A stretch of DNA of 64,000 bases, from assembly GCF_000247695.1 (NCBI RefSeq), contig NW_004624734.1, positions 38,554,184 to 38,618,183 of the forward strand, read 5' to 3'. The notes below the pieces were generated by a model. It worked only from the letters and a program-made list of their open reading frames with translations, had not been told where the DNA came from and ran no database searches. This document shows, one piece after another, positions 23,999 through 35,726 of the stretch (positions are counted from its first letter, which is position 1; every line of letters starts with the position of its first letter). This DNA comes from Heterocephalus glaber (Eukaryota > Chordata > Mammalia > Rodentia > Bathyergidae). A program made the translations under genes and the position numbers.

Positions 23999-26940
23999 GA
24001 ATGGGCAAGAATAAAACCATCATTTCTTTATTTTTGCCTCCTAAAATTAAAGTAATAATAGTCTAAGCATGAGAATATCAATTATGTTGTTCAGACCTTA
24101 AATTAGAAATATTAGTTGTCCAATTATATTTCATTTTTCACACATTTCTTACTAGAAACTTTGGACTTCCCTTCTATTTTGTTTCAAGATAATATTGTAA
24201 ACCTGGTTTGCATCTTTGTACATATATGCAAGACATAGGATATATTTTACTATACATATTTCATGTAAATATTTTATCCATTTCTTTCTGATTTCCTCAT
24301 TTGAAGATGGTAATATGTGACACCCAGGTTTGTAAGTCTCAGAGAGTAAATTAGAAGTTTGTGATGGAAAATATTTTAAAATATTTCCAAATAGAATCCC
24401 AATAGGAGTGTCCTGAATTTCAAGTACATTGGAACTGAAATCCGAGAAAGTGAGAAATAGGCTTACAGAAATGTGTTTTTGTGTATTCTATTCTTCTGCA
24501 AAGGAGAAAGTTAAGGTTACAAAAAGACTGATGAATCAAGATTAACAATAAAGTGTCTGCAATTTATCTCTATAAACTGAAAATTGGAATCCCCCAAAAT
24601 TAGTAGCTTCAAACAATTCCATAGGGACAGATGTTAAGGGTTCTCAGAAAAGAACAGAGACAAAAAGAGATTCAGCTCTGGAGGTGTTGTGTTGCAGCCA
24701 CATTCTCCTGAGAAGAGGGTGTGAACAGGTGGAGTCTCATATGTGCAGCAGTCATGCTTTCTAAAGTGTGTGTGGTCCATTCTGAAATGGTAGCATAATG
24801 CATGAGGTCAGTTCCTTTCTGTGAGGGAGAAATGGGAAGCATCAAGAAGAGCATCCCCGATGGTACTATCTTGGCAGGGTCTGTGAAGACAGAGTGCTGC
24901 ATGTGTCTTGGAGGTGTTTGTGGCAGCAGTGAGAAGTCATAGTAATTGGGAAGAGGTGGCAAGGTCAACAAAAGTAGGGTATGACATTGTGAGCTTAGTA
25001 TGAATTCATGGGAAGGTGGTGGGTTTCTGGAATCCTTCAGCCCTCAGTTGTCTGCCATTGAGCAAATAGGATGTTTGAAGTGCAGTCAAAGTGAAGAGGA
25101 GGCCCTTCAGTTTCAGCAGTGAATCTAAATGTTGTTTTAAAGATGATGAAACAGATCAAGTCAATGATGATAAAATTGACAGTTGATGTTGAAGAAGAAA
25201 ATTGAAGAGAAAGAATAAAATAGACTTGCTAACGAAGAGAGAGTACTTGAAACTTACGGTATTCTTGTTGGCTTAGGGAACTCTATTGCACTGACATACA
25301 GAGAAAATGCATGCTTTTCTCACTTCCTTTCTTAATTAAACTGGAGGAAGGGACACAATGTGTGTGGAAGACACTTGGAAAAGTGAGGGAAACCACCCAT
25401 GCAGATCATGGCTCTTTTTACATGAAAGTTCAGTTGTCCCTTAACAGCCTAACTGAAAAGTCAGTCAGGGAAATTGTTTTCCTGCTTGATAGGTCGTTTT
25501 ATTTTTAAATTGCACATTTTCGTTATTCCCTGCCATTATTATATATAGAAGTTTTTATTCACAGAGCTCAAAATATCATATAAGGCATTTTATTTATCTT
25601 TAATCCCTGGAATTATAGAACCATGGCAAAATGTCCTAGTCAGACTGCAAAAATTTTTTTAAATGTATATCTGTGTAAATTTACCCAAGAAGCTTTTGGA
25701 GGATAACTGTGGGGTACTATTTTTCATATGAAGAGAATACAGCTTTCTAAAAATAAAGTTTCCATTGACTAGAGCCCTCTGCTTTGCTGACAGCAACCTT
25801 TGGAGCAGAAGTCATCAGCAGGAACACAATAAGCCATGAATGGAAAGGCCAGTGACACAAGGCTGACAGTCTCTCCCAGGAGTTGGTAAGTGGGGAAGAT
25901 GTTTCCATAATGTAAGGAAGAGTCTCACCCCTTTTCTTTGTACTGGAGATATAAAGAAGTAGTTACATCCTTTTTAGGATGGCCTCTAAAACCAGTCATA
26001 CATTGTAATCATATTCCCTTAAGGAAGACAGCTAAGATACGTTGGAAAGCATTCAGACCTGAGTGAGAAGCCAAGCTCTAACTCTTAGGAGCCCTTCATA
26101 ACAAAGGGACAAAAGTAGAAAATTATGCACCTAAGAGTTATACCAAGGAATTTAAATCCCTGCAGCTTGAGGTAAATGGAAGAATGTGTGTAGGTTGGGA
26201 TGGGAAAAGAGGCAGTAGCCAGACCACATACGACACAGTAAAATGTCAAGATTTTATTCTAAAATAAAAGGAAATTATTATAGTTTTCAGTTAGAAGATC
26301 TGGTCTACCCCTGAAAACATAGACATTATACTAAGCCCAAAAGACACTAATGGTCACACTGACCCACCCTATGTACATCCTTATACTTCTCCTTTCAAAC
26401 ACATAGACATTCATTTCCATCCATTAGATGTTTCCTGGTTAAGTTGGTTTAATTCACACCAGATTTTCATAACATGGTTGTGAATTTCTTCATTTCTCAG
26501 ATATTACTTCTTGGGATAAAAACTAAACTTTGAACTTTGATATGCATTTTATGGATCCCTCTGCTGTGGGCCAGGATGAGGCCACACAGTCTTTGGAGCT
26601 GCTCACTGCACAGTAGAGCCTGGTGCCCCATCCCCAGCTGCACTGCTGCTGCCTGTTGACCAGCTATGTGGTCACCCATGGGTGAACATTCCCCATTCTG
26701 TGCTGTTCTTGGTTGCATTCATGGGGTGTCTGAAAGGCAATGGACATAACTACCAGGCACAGCATTTTCAGGCATCACATACACAAATAAGCCAGTGAAA
26801 TTTGTCACTATTCCACCAAAAATCCATCACCAAATTGACTAACCTGGACACTGAGTGCTGAATTGAAATTTCTAGAACATATTACAAGAATTCTGACTTT
26901 GATGGGGTTAACTCCAGTGTCTTTTCTATCAGTTAAGTGT
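23999..26940. other. intergenic, no gene recognised
   Basis: About 2.9 kb of mostly unique DNA. GC-richer islands at 24680-24970 and 26560-26740 carry minus-strand ORFs of 99 and 73 codons without any recognised domain. I cannot tell whether they are decayed retrocopies. Confidence 0.45.
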
Positions 26941-26963
26941 TAATTGAGTGGAAGGTTTGCTTC

Positions 26964-26993
26964 TCTCACTCTCTCTTTCTCTCTCTCTCTCTC
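26964..26993. repeat. (CT)n microsatellite
   Basis: A CT-rich run ending in a pure CT stretch that abuts an antisense ID/B1 SINE. Confidence 0.9.
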
Positions 26994-27160
26994 ATGCTCA
27001 AGATTGAACCTAGAGCCTTTACAGTGGACTACATCCCTATGCATTTTTTATGGTTTTATGTAGAAACAGGGTCTCACTAAGTTGCCCACACTGGGCTCAA
27101 ACTTGTGAAAATCTTACGTTAGCCTCCCAGAGTACAAGACTACTGCTTCTTGTTAGGGGG
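26994..27160 (-). mobile_element. ID/B1 composite SINE
   Basis: The antisense ID half ('GATTGAACCTAGAGCCTTTA') continues into a B1 half ('AAACAGGGTCTCACTAAGTT', 'TTAGCCTCCCAGAGTACAAG'). Same dimer type as 3816 and 4203. Confidence 0.75.
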
Positions 27161-27310
27161 TTCACTTCATTACTTGTTACTCTGAACTTGACAAACTCAG
27201 CACTGAGAATTTAGAGTGAAGTTTATTTGCATCATTCATGTATTCAACTCTTATAATTCTTCCATAATTTGATTAGATGTATTTTAATTAAATTAGCATG
27301 GATTGAATAA

Positions 27311-28200
27311 ATGGCTCTACCCCTGTGGTAGTCCAGTCTGACCAGTGTGAGATTAAAAAAATTCAGAGAGAATTTAAGTATGAAGTTACTACAACAGGAA
27401 GAATACACAGTCTACAGAGAAGCAAGTATTATAACCTTGTGGAAAAGCAAATTTTATAACCTTTTGAAGATGATGCACTACCATTCAGTCAAATTGTTGA
27501 TGACTAGTTAAGATTTGTAAAAAATTAAGTTTCTTTTTTTGAGACAAGGTCTTGCCTTGTCATTCAGGCTGGCCTTGAACCCACTATGTACCCCAGGCTG
27601 GCCTCAAACTCATAGTGATCCTACTGCCTCAGCCTCCCACGTGCTGGGATTACAGGGGTACCCCACTACACCTGGCCTAAAAGTTTAGTTTTATGAAGAA
27701 TTTGGTTTTGTGCTGCTGTTTGTTACAGGTGTTGGCAGAACTTCAGCATTTGTTGTCATAGTATGGAATGAAGATGAGATGAAGTATGAATATGCAGTGG
27801 AATTCATAAGAAAAAAGTGGTACAGTACCTCTAACAGCAAGCAATTTTGTATTCGGAGTAGTATCCTAAAATGTGACTACATTTCAAAGACTCCAGTGGC
27901 CAGAGAAATAACTTGTAATTGAATTAGACTGAGATTTTTAAAGCTATTTACCTTGGCAGTGGAATTTGAGACATAACCTAACTTTTCACTCATATCAGAT
28001 GTCATAGTGGCTTGGTGGATGAGTCTAATAAGCTTCCATAGGAGTCTTGAAAAATATTTTTACCAGGTCACATACTTTGCATAATTGTAATCATCACAAA
28101 TGGATTTGAAATAGCATATTTTGATACTTAACAAAATATTCTTGTATTGAAAATGTACTTATCTCATTTGTTTTTCCACGAGTCTTACAGTTTTGTGTCT
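27311..28200 (+). pseudogene. PTP4A (PRL) phosphatase retropseudogene, split by a B1
   Basis: PTP4A/PRL proteins are small prenylated dual-specificity phosphatases of about 173 residues. This intronless copy starts at ATG 27311 ('ATGGCTCTACCCCTGTGG') and loses part of the N-terminal coding sequence. It then follows the parent through 'EFKYEVTT', 'IVDD', 'GVGRTS' (the P-loop neighbourhood), 'MKYEYAVEFIRKK', 'NSKQF' and, one frame over, 'FKDSSGQRNN', ending at a stop matching the parental position (27925-27927). The prenylated CCIQ-type tail is destroyed. A B1 element (27533-27678) interrupts the coding region, and there are several frameshifts and stops. The text to about 28200 looks like parental 3' UTR ('AAGCTTCCATAGGAGT'). 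Lack of introns and 3' UTR carry-over indicate L1-mediated retrocopying. PTP4A1 is the likeliest parent, recognised by eye only. It is inactive. Confidence 0.88.
27533..27678 (-). mobile_element. B1 SINE inserted in the PTP4A pseudogene
   Basis: A well-preserved antisense B1 ('TTGAGACAAGGTCTTGCCTT', 'GTGCTGGGATTACAGGGGTA'). Flanks 'AAAATTAAGTTT' (27521-27532) and 'AAAAGTTTAGTTT' (27679-27691) read as the target-site duplication. Removing the SINE rejoins the phosphatase reading, so it arrived after the retrocopy. Confidence 0.93.
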
Positions 28201-28640
28201 AAAAACTTCTTGACATTGGTTGTAACAATAACTCCTTGGATATGACACTAAAAGCACAGACAGACAAGTTTGCAGACATAAAACCAAAAAATAAAATAAA
28301 AAGAAAAAAGAAGACAGAAAATTTCTGTATAGCAATCAAGCAAAGGAATGAAAATGCAACTTACAAAATAGAAGAAAATGTTTGAAAATAACATATTGAA
28401 TGAGGGTTAATATTTATGACTAATGAGGCTTACATGAGAAACTTTTGCGACTCAATAGCAAAACACTCAACTCGATTAAAATGAACAAAGACCTTAAGTA
28501 GACATTTCTCCAAAGAATAGATGCAAATTGCCAACAGGTATATGAAAATATTGCTCAACATCACTAATCATGAAAGAAAAGCAAATCAAAACCACACTGG
28601 AATATCACCTGTCAGGACGGCTATTATCAAAAACAAAAGG

Positions 28641-28960
28641 GGCTGGGGATTTAGCTCAGTGGTTGCACCACCTGCCTTGTAAGCTCAAGGTCCCAAGTTC
28701 AATCCCCTGTACCAAAAAGAAGAAGAAGAAGAAGAAGAAGAAGAAGAAGAAGAAGAAGAAGAAGAAGAAGAAGAANNNNNNNNNNNNNNNNNNNNNNNNN
28801 NNNNNNNNNNNNNNNNNNNNNNNNNNNNNNNNNNNNNNNNNNNNNNNNNNNNNNNNNNNNNNNNNNNNNNNNNNNAGAAGAAGAAGAAGAAGAAGAAGAA
28901 GAAGAAGAAGAAGAAGAAGAAGAAGAAGAAGAAGAAGAAGAAGAAGAAGAAGAAGAAGAA
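28641..28960 (+). mobile_element. ID SINE with expanded (GAA)n tail and assembly gap
   Basis: The body (28641-28714) has intact box A ('GATTTAGCTCAGTGGTTG') and box B ('CAAGTTCAATCCCCTGTACC'). The A tail has turned into a pure (AAG)n run, about 60 bases before and 85 bases after the gap. The 10-base duplication 'AAACAAAAGG' flanks the whole unit (28631-28640 and 28959-28968), so the tract belongs to the SINE tail. Confidence 0.95.
28776..28875. other. assembly gap, 100 N
   Basis: Exactly 100 undetermined bases inside the (GAA)n tract. The round number suggests a gap of unknown true length. Confidence 0.99.
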
Positions 28961-29613
28961 ACAAAAGGACTAGAGTTGCCAAACATGTGGAAAAATTGGA
29001 ACCCTTGCCACACTGTTAGTAGGAATGTATAATGGTGCATCTGTTACAGCACCATGGTGCAGAAATTCCTTATAACAATTAAAAATGGATCTACCATATG
29101 ATCCAGCAATTCTACTTCTGGTTATATAACCCAAAGAAATTGAAATTAGGATCTTAAAGTGATATCTGTATTCCTGTGTTCACTGTAGCATTATTCACAG
29201 TAGTTGAGAAATAAGAACTACCCAAATGCCCATGAATAGATGAAAGGATAGGAAATGATAGTTTATTCATACAATAAAATATCTAGGCTTATAAAGAAGG
29301 AAATTCTACCATGTGCAATAACAGGGATAACCTGGATAACATTGTGCTAAGTGAATTATTCTCAGTGAGACACAATATATGATTACACATATTTGAGATA
29401 TCTAATATAATAAAACTCATGGAAGCATTGACTAGAAAGGCAAGTACAAGGGCACAGGGGTGGAAGACAAAAGGAACTGTCCAACAGGTATAAGGCTTCG
29501 GGTGTATGAGGTCAGTTTTAGAGATCTGCTCTGAAACAGAGCACCTAAAGTTAATAATATGTTTTTGAGCACTTAAAAATCAGTCAGGAGGCTACATCTC
29601 ATATTAAGTATTC

Positions 29614-29621
29614 TACACACT

Positions 29622-29659
<38 letters not shown>
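29614..29659. repeat. (CA)n microsatellite
   Basis: A CA dinucleotide run with two brief interruptions, within the L1 3' UTR. Confidence 0.95.
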
Positions 29660-29830
29660 GAGAATGAGAGAGCCACAAGAAAATTTGTGGAGATGATGAA
29701 TATGTTCATTACATTGATGGTGGTGATACTATCGCAGGCATATGTTTATGTCCAATATCAAATTGTATACACTGAACATGTACAATCTTTTATGTATAGC
29801 ACTTATACTTCCATAAAGCTTATCATTTGT

Positions 29831-30591
29831 TCCAACTGGAATTTCCTGAAATCATACAGAATTGAATGTTCTAATATATTTCTGTGACAGGATCCTATCA
29901 AAGTATAAGAACTTCAGATATCAGGTGCCAAAATATCCGTTTAATACTTGCATATTTTAGTATCACACAGAACTAAAATTCCAAGCATTATGAACACTAG
30001 TCATTATGTGATTTATCACTTCAGGCATTTTAAATACAGGAAGTAACTTCTATACATTTATTCCCTGCTTAGTTTATATTTAAATATTCCATATTTGTTC
30101 ATTGTGCATCCTATTTGCATTTGGTTGCATTTGATTTTTGTTGGATTTTCACCAAATATTATGATGAGCATTTAATAGCTTTACAGAAATCTTATTTTAT
30201 GTTGTTATTGAAAACTTCCATTTTGAAAACATGCATTTTATAGAAGTACATGTCTTTCATTGTTCAGAAAAATGTCTTACAACTCATTTAATGTTTGTAC
30301 TTTGGAGAATGATTTAACAGGAAGGAAATGAATAAAAGAATCAGAGGATTAGTAAATACACATTTACCTGGTACATAATACATGAAACATATTGTTTAAG
30401 CTATTAAGTATTTTTAAAAGGATGATTTTTATGCCTAATCTAATTCTCAGTCATGAAATTTTTACAATTTTTGTCATTTTATACATATGGGATGTTATTT
30501 ATCAACTATTATTTTTGTTTGAAATGTAATTCTTTTCTGTTTCCAAACTCTTGTAAAATTTGTGAATTTGTGTTAATATTTGAGCTTTTAA

Positions 30592-30622
<31 letters not shown>

Positions 30623-31050
30623 GCCCTTTTATCTGTGGAACAATATTTGTTCTATGTTGTAATTGATAAAAAGGGAATGCATATTAATGTTAGTTCAACA
30701 ATGTACTTTATTTATTCTGTATGAGAAAGTATGGTTGTAGTTCTGTTGAAGACATAATTTGTCAATGTTTACCAGCCTGTAAAAGCCTAGTGGGAGGACT
30801 TGAACATCTAAATAAATAATGAAGTACAAAAAATAAGAGCTATTCTCTGTATTTCTTAAAAATGAAACACCCAAATTTATTGAAGTTTTCTGTTTTAACA
30901 GCCCACCTAGGACTTGATGCTGTGGAATTGGACTCTCTGAGGCAAAGTATTTTGACCTCTTTCTTTATTTCAACTTACCTGTCTTGTTTTATGTACTCTG
31001 AATGTTCAGTTCTCTGATCCTGATAGAATAATTCTATTTAGTATTTAAAA
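29831..31050. other. intergenic, no gene recognised
   Basis: AT-rich unique DNA. A 69-codon ORF at 30453-30662 is driven by the TA repeat and is not considered real. Confidence 0.5.
30593..30622. repeat. (TA)n microsatellite
   Basis: A pure TA dinucleotide run of about 14 units. Confidence 0.95.
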
Positions 31051-31059
31051 TTCTTTCCA

Positions 31060-31830
31060 GCTTTCTGTTTCCTACTAGATAGCTTCTCTTGTTATGTCAT
31101 GAAATTTACTAACCTTTTCTTTTGCAGTCTTATCTTCTTTTAACCAGCTCCATGTTTTTTCTGCATATAAGAAATTGTTTTCATAGGTAGAAGTTTGATC
31201 TGCATCTTTTTTTATATCTCTCATGCCTGTATTTAATATTTTAATAATTCAAATGCAGTTTTAATAACTTTTTAAAAATATTTTTGCTAATGCTAGCAGC
31301 TATATTGGTTCTGAGTTTGTTTTGATATATTTCTCGTGTGTTGTTTTACACACTTTTTTATGTCTGCTTGATTTTCAATATTTAGTATGAATTTTACTTC
31401 ATAGAATGCTGAACATTTCTGTGTTCTTTTAGATCCTGAGCTTTATTCAGAAATGCAGTTACTTGGAAATACTTTTATCTTTGCTAACCCTCCTCTTAAC
31501 ACTTGTTTAGTCAGGGCTTCAACCCGTATGATTTCCCCGTACTGACGCAAGACACATCTGACTGCTTTACCACAGCTCTGTAAAGTGTGGCATCTTCCTG
31601 TCTGGCACTAATTGACACAATCCTTTTCACTTTTGAATGCCACATCCTGTTACCTCTAATCCTTTCAGCTGGTTCTTTCCCAGCCCTGGAAAGTTTTCTT
31701 ACAGGTATACTCTAATCCATTCTCTGCTGAAAAGTGGAGGGTGAAGTTTTCAGAACTCAGAAGTTGTGTATGCTGGTCTCTCCTCTCTTCCTTCCTGTAA
31801 ACCATAGCTGCTTTATTTTCTGAATTCTCA
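31060..31830 (-). mobile_element. ancient L1M fragment, antisense
   Basis: The plus-strand text 'TATTGGTTCTGAGTTTGTTT', 'TGAATTTTACTTCATAGAAT', 'GAGCTTTATTCAGAAATGCA', 'CAGTTACTTGGAAATACTTT' and 'GACGCAAGACACATCTGACT' follows, in order, the reverse complement of an old L1M 3' region. It is strongly diverged. Confidence 0.65.
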
Positions 31831-32130
31831 CCTTCATTTCAATTCAAGTTATTCTGATAAAGTGACTAACTATCCTTGCTACCCCCATGTTGGGGAGAAG
31901 GGTATTGTGGGGTTCAGGTCTTTCACTTTTTAGACTGGAAAAGTCCCAGGCAAATTGGAGCCTCCCTCCTGTCAGGCTGTCCCTTGTTTCACCCTTCTTC
32001 TGGTTCTGCAGCCCAGGAAATCTCAAGACACTGACCTGCAACGACTATTGAGCTTAACTGTTTGTTTCCATTGTCCTTCATTGCCTGATAACAAGTGTTT
32101 TAAAAATCATTGTCTCAAATACTGTATTTT
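31831..32130. other. intergenic, nothing recognised
   Basis: Short unique stretch. The 184-codon ORF that starts at 31955 owes its length to the adjoining CTTT repeat and is not a gene. Confidence 0.5.
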
Positions 32131-32131
32131 G

Positions 32132-32183
<52 letters not shown>

Positions 32184-32201
32184 TTTCTTTCTTTCTTTCT
32201 T

Positions 32202-32240
<39 letters not shown>

Positions 32241-32241
32241 C
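32131..32241. repeat. (CTTT)n-(CT)n compound microsatellite
   Basis: About 17 CTTT units with one interruption, then a pure CT run of about 13 units and two more CTTT units. It is a long all-pyrimidine strand. Confidence 0.97.
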
Positions 32242-32589
32242 TTGGTCCTTTGATTCTTTTAAATGGAATGGTAAAATCTTCATTTTTGTCTGGAAGCAAA
32301 ACTCATTCTCTTTTGATTCTACTCTTTCAGGCCTTTTCCCCTACTTCTTTCCTGAAAGGGTTGTAATCAAAATCACCAATAGGTTGCAAACTTTAGGATC
32401 CAGCAGTCAGTTTTCTCATTTCTTTTTACTTTACCAAACAGATGATGTAGTTAACAGCAACATCTTTTCACTTTGTTACTTGGATACAATTCCCTTGGTT
32501 TCCTTTTAACAAGTAACTCCTTTTTCAGTCTCCTTTGCTGAATCATACTTGTATTTTCAAGCCCTAAATTTTGCAGTGCCCTGGGGCTT

Positions 32590-33565
32590 AGTCCTAGGAC
32601 ATCTGCACTCTGTATACTCATTCCTTAGGTGATTTCATCAAGTCTTGGAGCTTTATTTTTAATTTATTAGCCCTCCATCCTTACATACCCACTATCTACT
32701 CAAAATTTACATATAAAGAAGGCATCTCAAATAATATTTTCAAAACTGAACTCGTAATTCCCCCTGCCTCAAGCCAACATTTTTAGTCTCATCTCTTTCT
32801 TCTGCTTGCTTATGCACTCTGAAGACTGTTTCTACACACCTAATCAATCAGCAAGTCTACTTAGTTTTACCTTCTTACTTCTTTTACTTTCTTCCATTGT
32901 AATTCAAGTTATCACCCAGATCACTGAACAGATCCCTGAGCTTATCTCTCTGCTCACACTCCAGGCCCCCTAAGATTTATTTTTCAAGAGGCCTCAAAAT
33001 TATTAATTTCAAAATATAAATTAGTTTCTACCACTCCTCTGCTTAAAATGCTGCTACAGTGCTTTCTAGCCAACTGATTGAGATACAGTCCTTGCTTTGA
33101 GTTTCAAGACATTATTGACAAGACCCAGTGTATCTAGGGCTACCATCCTTTCTTTGTAGTTCTCCTACAGCAGCTTTCTGTTTTACTTCAAATGCAGAAA
33201 GTGCACTTCTTCCTCCAGGTCTTTGACTACTGGAACTTACTGTTCTTTCTTCATACAACACTCACTTCTGAGTTAGCTCCTTCTATTATTTTCTACAGGT
33301 CTCAGCTCAAATGTTACCTTATCACAGAGATTTCCTCTTATCAGTTATCACCACAGCTTTTGCCACCTCCAGTAATTATTTTATCATACTCCATGTTCTT
33401 GGTAGCACAGGACATTATATGATGTGTTCAATACCTATCAGTTTCCTTGTTTGTGTTGCACCAGAAGTTCCAAAAAGGCAGTGATTTTTTTTTTGCAGAT
33501 AGAATCCTATTGTTGGCACACAATAGTTATTCAATAAATATTTGCTGTGTTAGTGAAAGAATGAT
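32590..33565 (+). mobile_element. L2 LINE 3' portion
   Basis: Conserved L2 order: 'CCTCAAGCCAACATTTTTAG', 'CACTCCTCTGCTTAAAATGC', 'AGGTCTCAGCTCAAATGTTA', 'CAGAGATTTCCTCTTATCAG', 'GTTGGCACACAATAGTTATT' and the diagnostic terminal 'CAATAAATATTTGCTGTG'. L2 died early in mammalian evolution, so this fragment is old and inactive. Confidence 0.85.
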
Positions 33566-34489
33566 AATTTGCAGTTACAAACATTTCTGATGCATGGCAT
33601 TAAACAGTATGGTGCTACAAAGTGAGACTTGATTACCAAGGTAATTTTCATGTTGTAAGGAGAATTATTCTTCCAAGGATCTCTCATGTACTCGTGAAAG
33701 ATATCAGTAAGTTAAGCTTCATGTGTGCATGTCTTTTACTTTTTGTTGGAATACAGGATATAGAATAATTCAAAGAATTATAGGACAGAAGGCCTTTCTT
33801 TTCTTGATCTTGAGGAAAGGAAAAGTGTCTTCCAACTGAGGAGATAAACCATTGAATTTCCAGGAGGCGAAGAAGGGTATTATTTTCAACTATTTTCTGA
33901 TGTTTTGATTAGGAAAAAATGATCCTATTCCTTCCAAAAGAGCTGTTTTCCTGGTGACATGATGAAAGCTTTCTATCAATTACATACACAAAAATGATAC
34001 ATTTTCTTGATTGATTTCAAACAGAAAAAGGAGTCCATGTTTTATTTTTTTCTTGGTGCAAAAAACACAGTCCTCTTACTCTGATTTCATTTCTTTTATC
34101 TCCAAAAATATTCTTTCCATTCAGCTCTTGTTATTTTTGGAATAATGTGGGGGTTTTCTGGATAATAAAAATCTTCCTCAATTAAGTTTTAGAATTTTTT
34201 ACTAGGGCAGTAATTTACCAAGGAGTACTCTGGACAAAAAATGGCAGGGTTCTTCTGTTGTGATGAATGGCTTTTGCTACATGTAACGTAAAGGTGATCT
34301 CTATAAGCAGGATCACAGAGAAAAACAAGTCCAATAACCTGTCTCACAATCTCTTCCACATAGCGCTGAGAGAATTCTTAGAATAAAAAATATTTTAGTC
34401 TTTAAACATGTATGTATAGATATATTTACTCTTTTGAAGAAAAATACATATGAAATATTCCCATCTCATGAAAGGAGATAATATTGGAG

Positions 34490-34531
<42 letters not shown>

Positions 34532-35375
34532 GAGGCTGATTAAAATTTAGTTCAATTTAAGACATCATCATTTATCATCTCATAATTGTAAATAAATTCA
34601 AAAAAGTAAAATTATTTTACTTTTTGAAAACCTTTTAAATCTGACAATTTTCTCTCTACATAAATCTTGTAAGGAAGCTAGTACAGGATAACATTATTCC
34701 TATTTTACTGACAGAAAACTGAGGTTCATCTAAAAAAGTGATCTTTGTCAAGGTTATGTAATTCATCTCTGCTCTTTACATTTATGGACTATTTTTCTCT
34801 GGTGTTTAATATGCAGGAGAGGGACAGAAGGGAGGCCCTATTAGATAAGAACAAAACTTAGGGACTCCTACATCAATGTAGAGGTAGTGGGCTTCAGTTG
34901 TTCATCAACTCTAGGATCCTTTGCTTTAGTAAAAATAGGGAATGTATGCACAGGAACTTTCTGTCTTTGACTCAGCAAGACGTAAGTACATCAGGTAAAG
35001 AAAAGCAAAACCAAAAGTAAACAAAACAAAGCAAACCTAACAGAATTTTACACCATGTTGCAAATGAATTTTTCACCATATTACAAATGAATGCTTCCCT
35101 TTATCTAGTTCTCAATCCTTTGGGAAGGAAACAACACCAATTAGTTAGATCATTTTTCTCTGTTCTAGACTTTAGAAACAGAATTACAAATTTGTGGTCC
35201 ATGAACCAATGCTAGTCCCCAGATCTGGGTATTTCAACTCTCTTGAATTATACCCACTGCTACTCTACCAACGTGCACTGCCAGTCTTCCCCGAAGGCAT
35301 TTGAGGATGATCCAGTAGCCTACAGACTTCCAATGCCACGAAGAAGACCATCCACCCCTCACCTTTGTTTCACCC
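33566..35375. other. intergenic, no gene recognised
   Basis: Mostly unique AT-rich DNA. A CA microsatellite lies at 34493-34529. Confidence 0.5.
34493..34529. repeat. (CA)n microsatellite
   Basis: A pure CA dinucleotide run of about 18 units. Confidence 0.97.
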
Positions 35376-35726
35376 GTGACTAGAATCCATGCCACACTGT
35401 TAACTGTGTGTCAGTTAGGAGCCTCCATTCCCACTGTCTGTAAACATCAGTTAGAGTGCCTTCCTCTAGCGTTACAGAAAGCTCTTTCAGAACAAAACTT
35501 ATTTTTAGAAATGCAACATAGTAACTTTATTTCTAAAAGTAAAGTTTCAACTTCCACGTTATTTAGAAGCTTTAGGGATATTATGGCTGAGGAAATGCAT
35601 TCTTCAGCCAAAAGACTTGATCGTTTTGTCCTTACAGATGACAGCGGGTCTTTTGCTAGGATAAGGATAATAAAATTAGAACTGTCATTCTTGTTTAGGC
35701 ATCTGAGAAGTAAATGTATGGCATGA
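35376..35726 (+). other. unrecognised 116-codon ORF
   Basis: This is the longest ORF in the window not explained by a simple repeat or a transposon. It begins 'MTRIHATLLTVCQLGASIP'. It has no signal peptide, membrane segment or motif that I recognise. The N-terminal third is cysteine-containing and moderately hydrophobic; the rest is basic and serine-rich. There is no nearby splice, promoter or poly(A) context supporting expression. In about 64 kb of six-frame sequence one chance ORF of this length is expected, so it is most likely not a gene. A decayed retrocopy is the alternative. Confidence 0.2.

Larger units (their letters stand above)
28201..29830 (+). mobile_element. old L1 3' portion interrupted by an ID SINE
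   Basis: Plus-strand L1 running from the ORF2 C-terminal region ('TCGATTAAAATGAACAAAGA' at about 28472) through 'TATGATCCAGCAATTCTACT' to the 3' UTR, ending near 'GTATACACTGAACATGTACA'. The target-site duplication of the internal ID rejoins the L1 text exactly. It lies immediately after the PTP4A retrocopy. Confidence 0.8.

Noticed and set aside
28570..29040. ORFs of 108-149 codons across the GAA tract
   Set aside because: They are poly-Lys, poly-Arg, poly-Leu or poly-Ser readings of a trinucleotide repeat and run through 100 undetermined bases.
31955..32509. 184-codon ORF, longest uninterrupted frame near 32 kb
   Set aside because: Its length depends on a CTTT/CT microsatellite that has no stop codon in this frame. 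The rest shows no domain.
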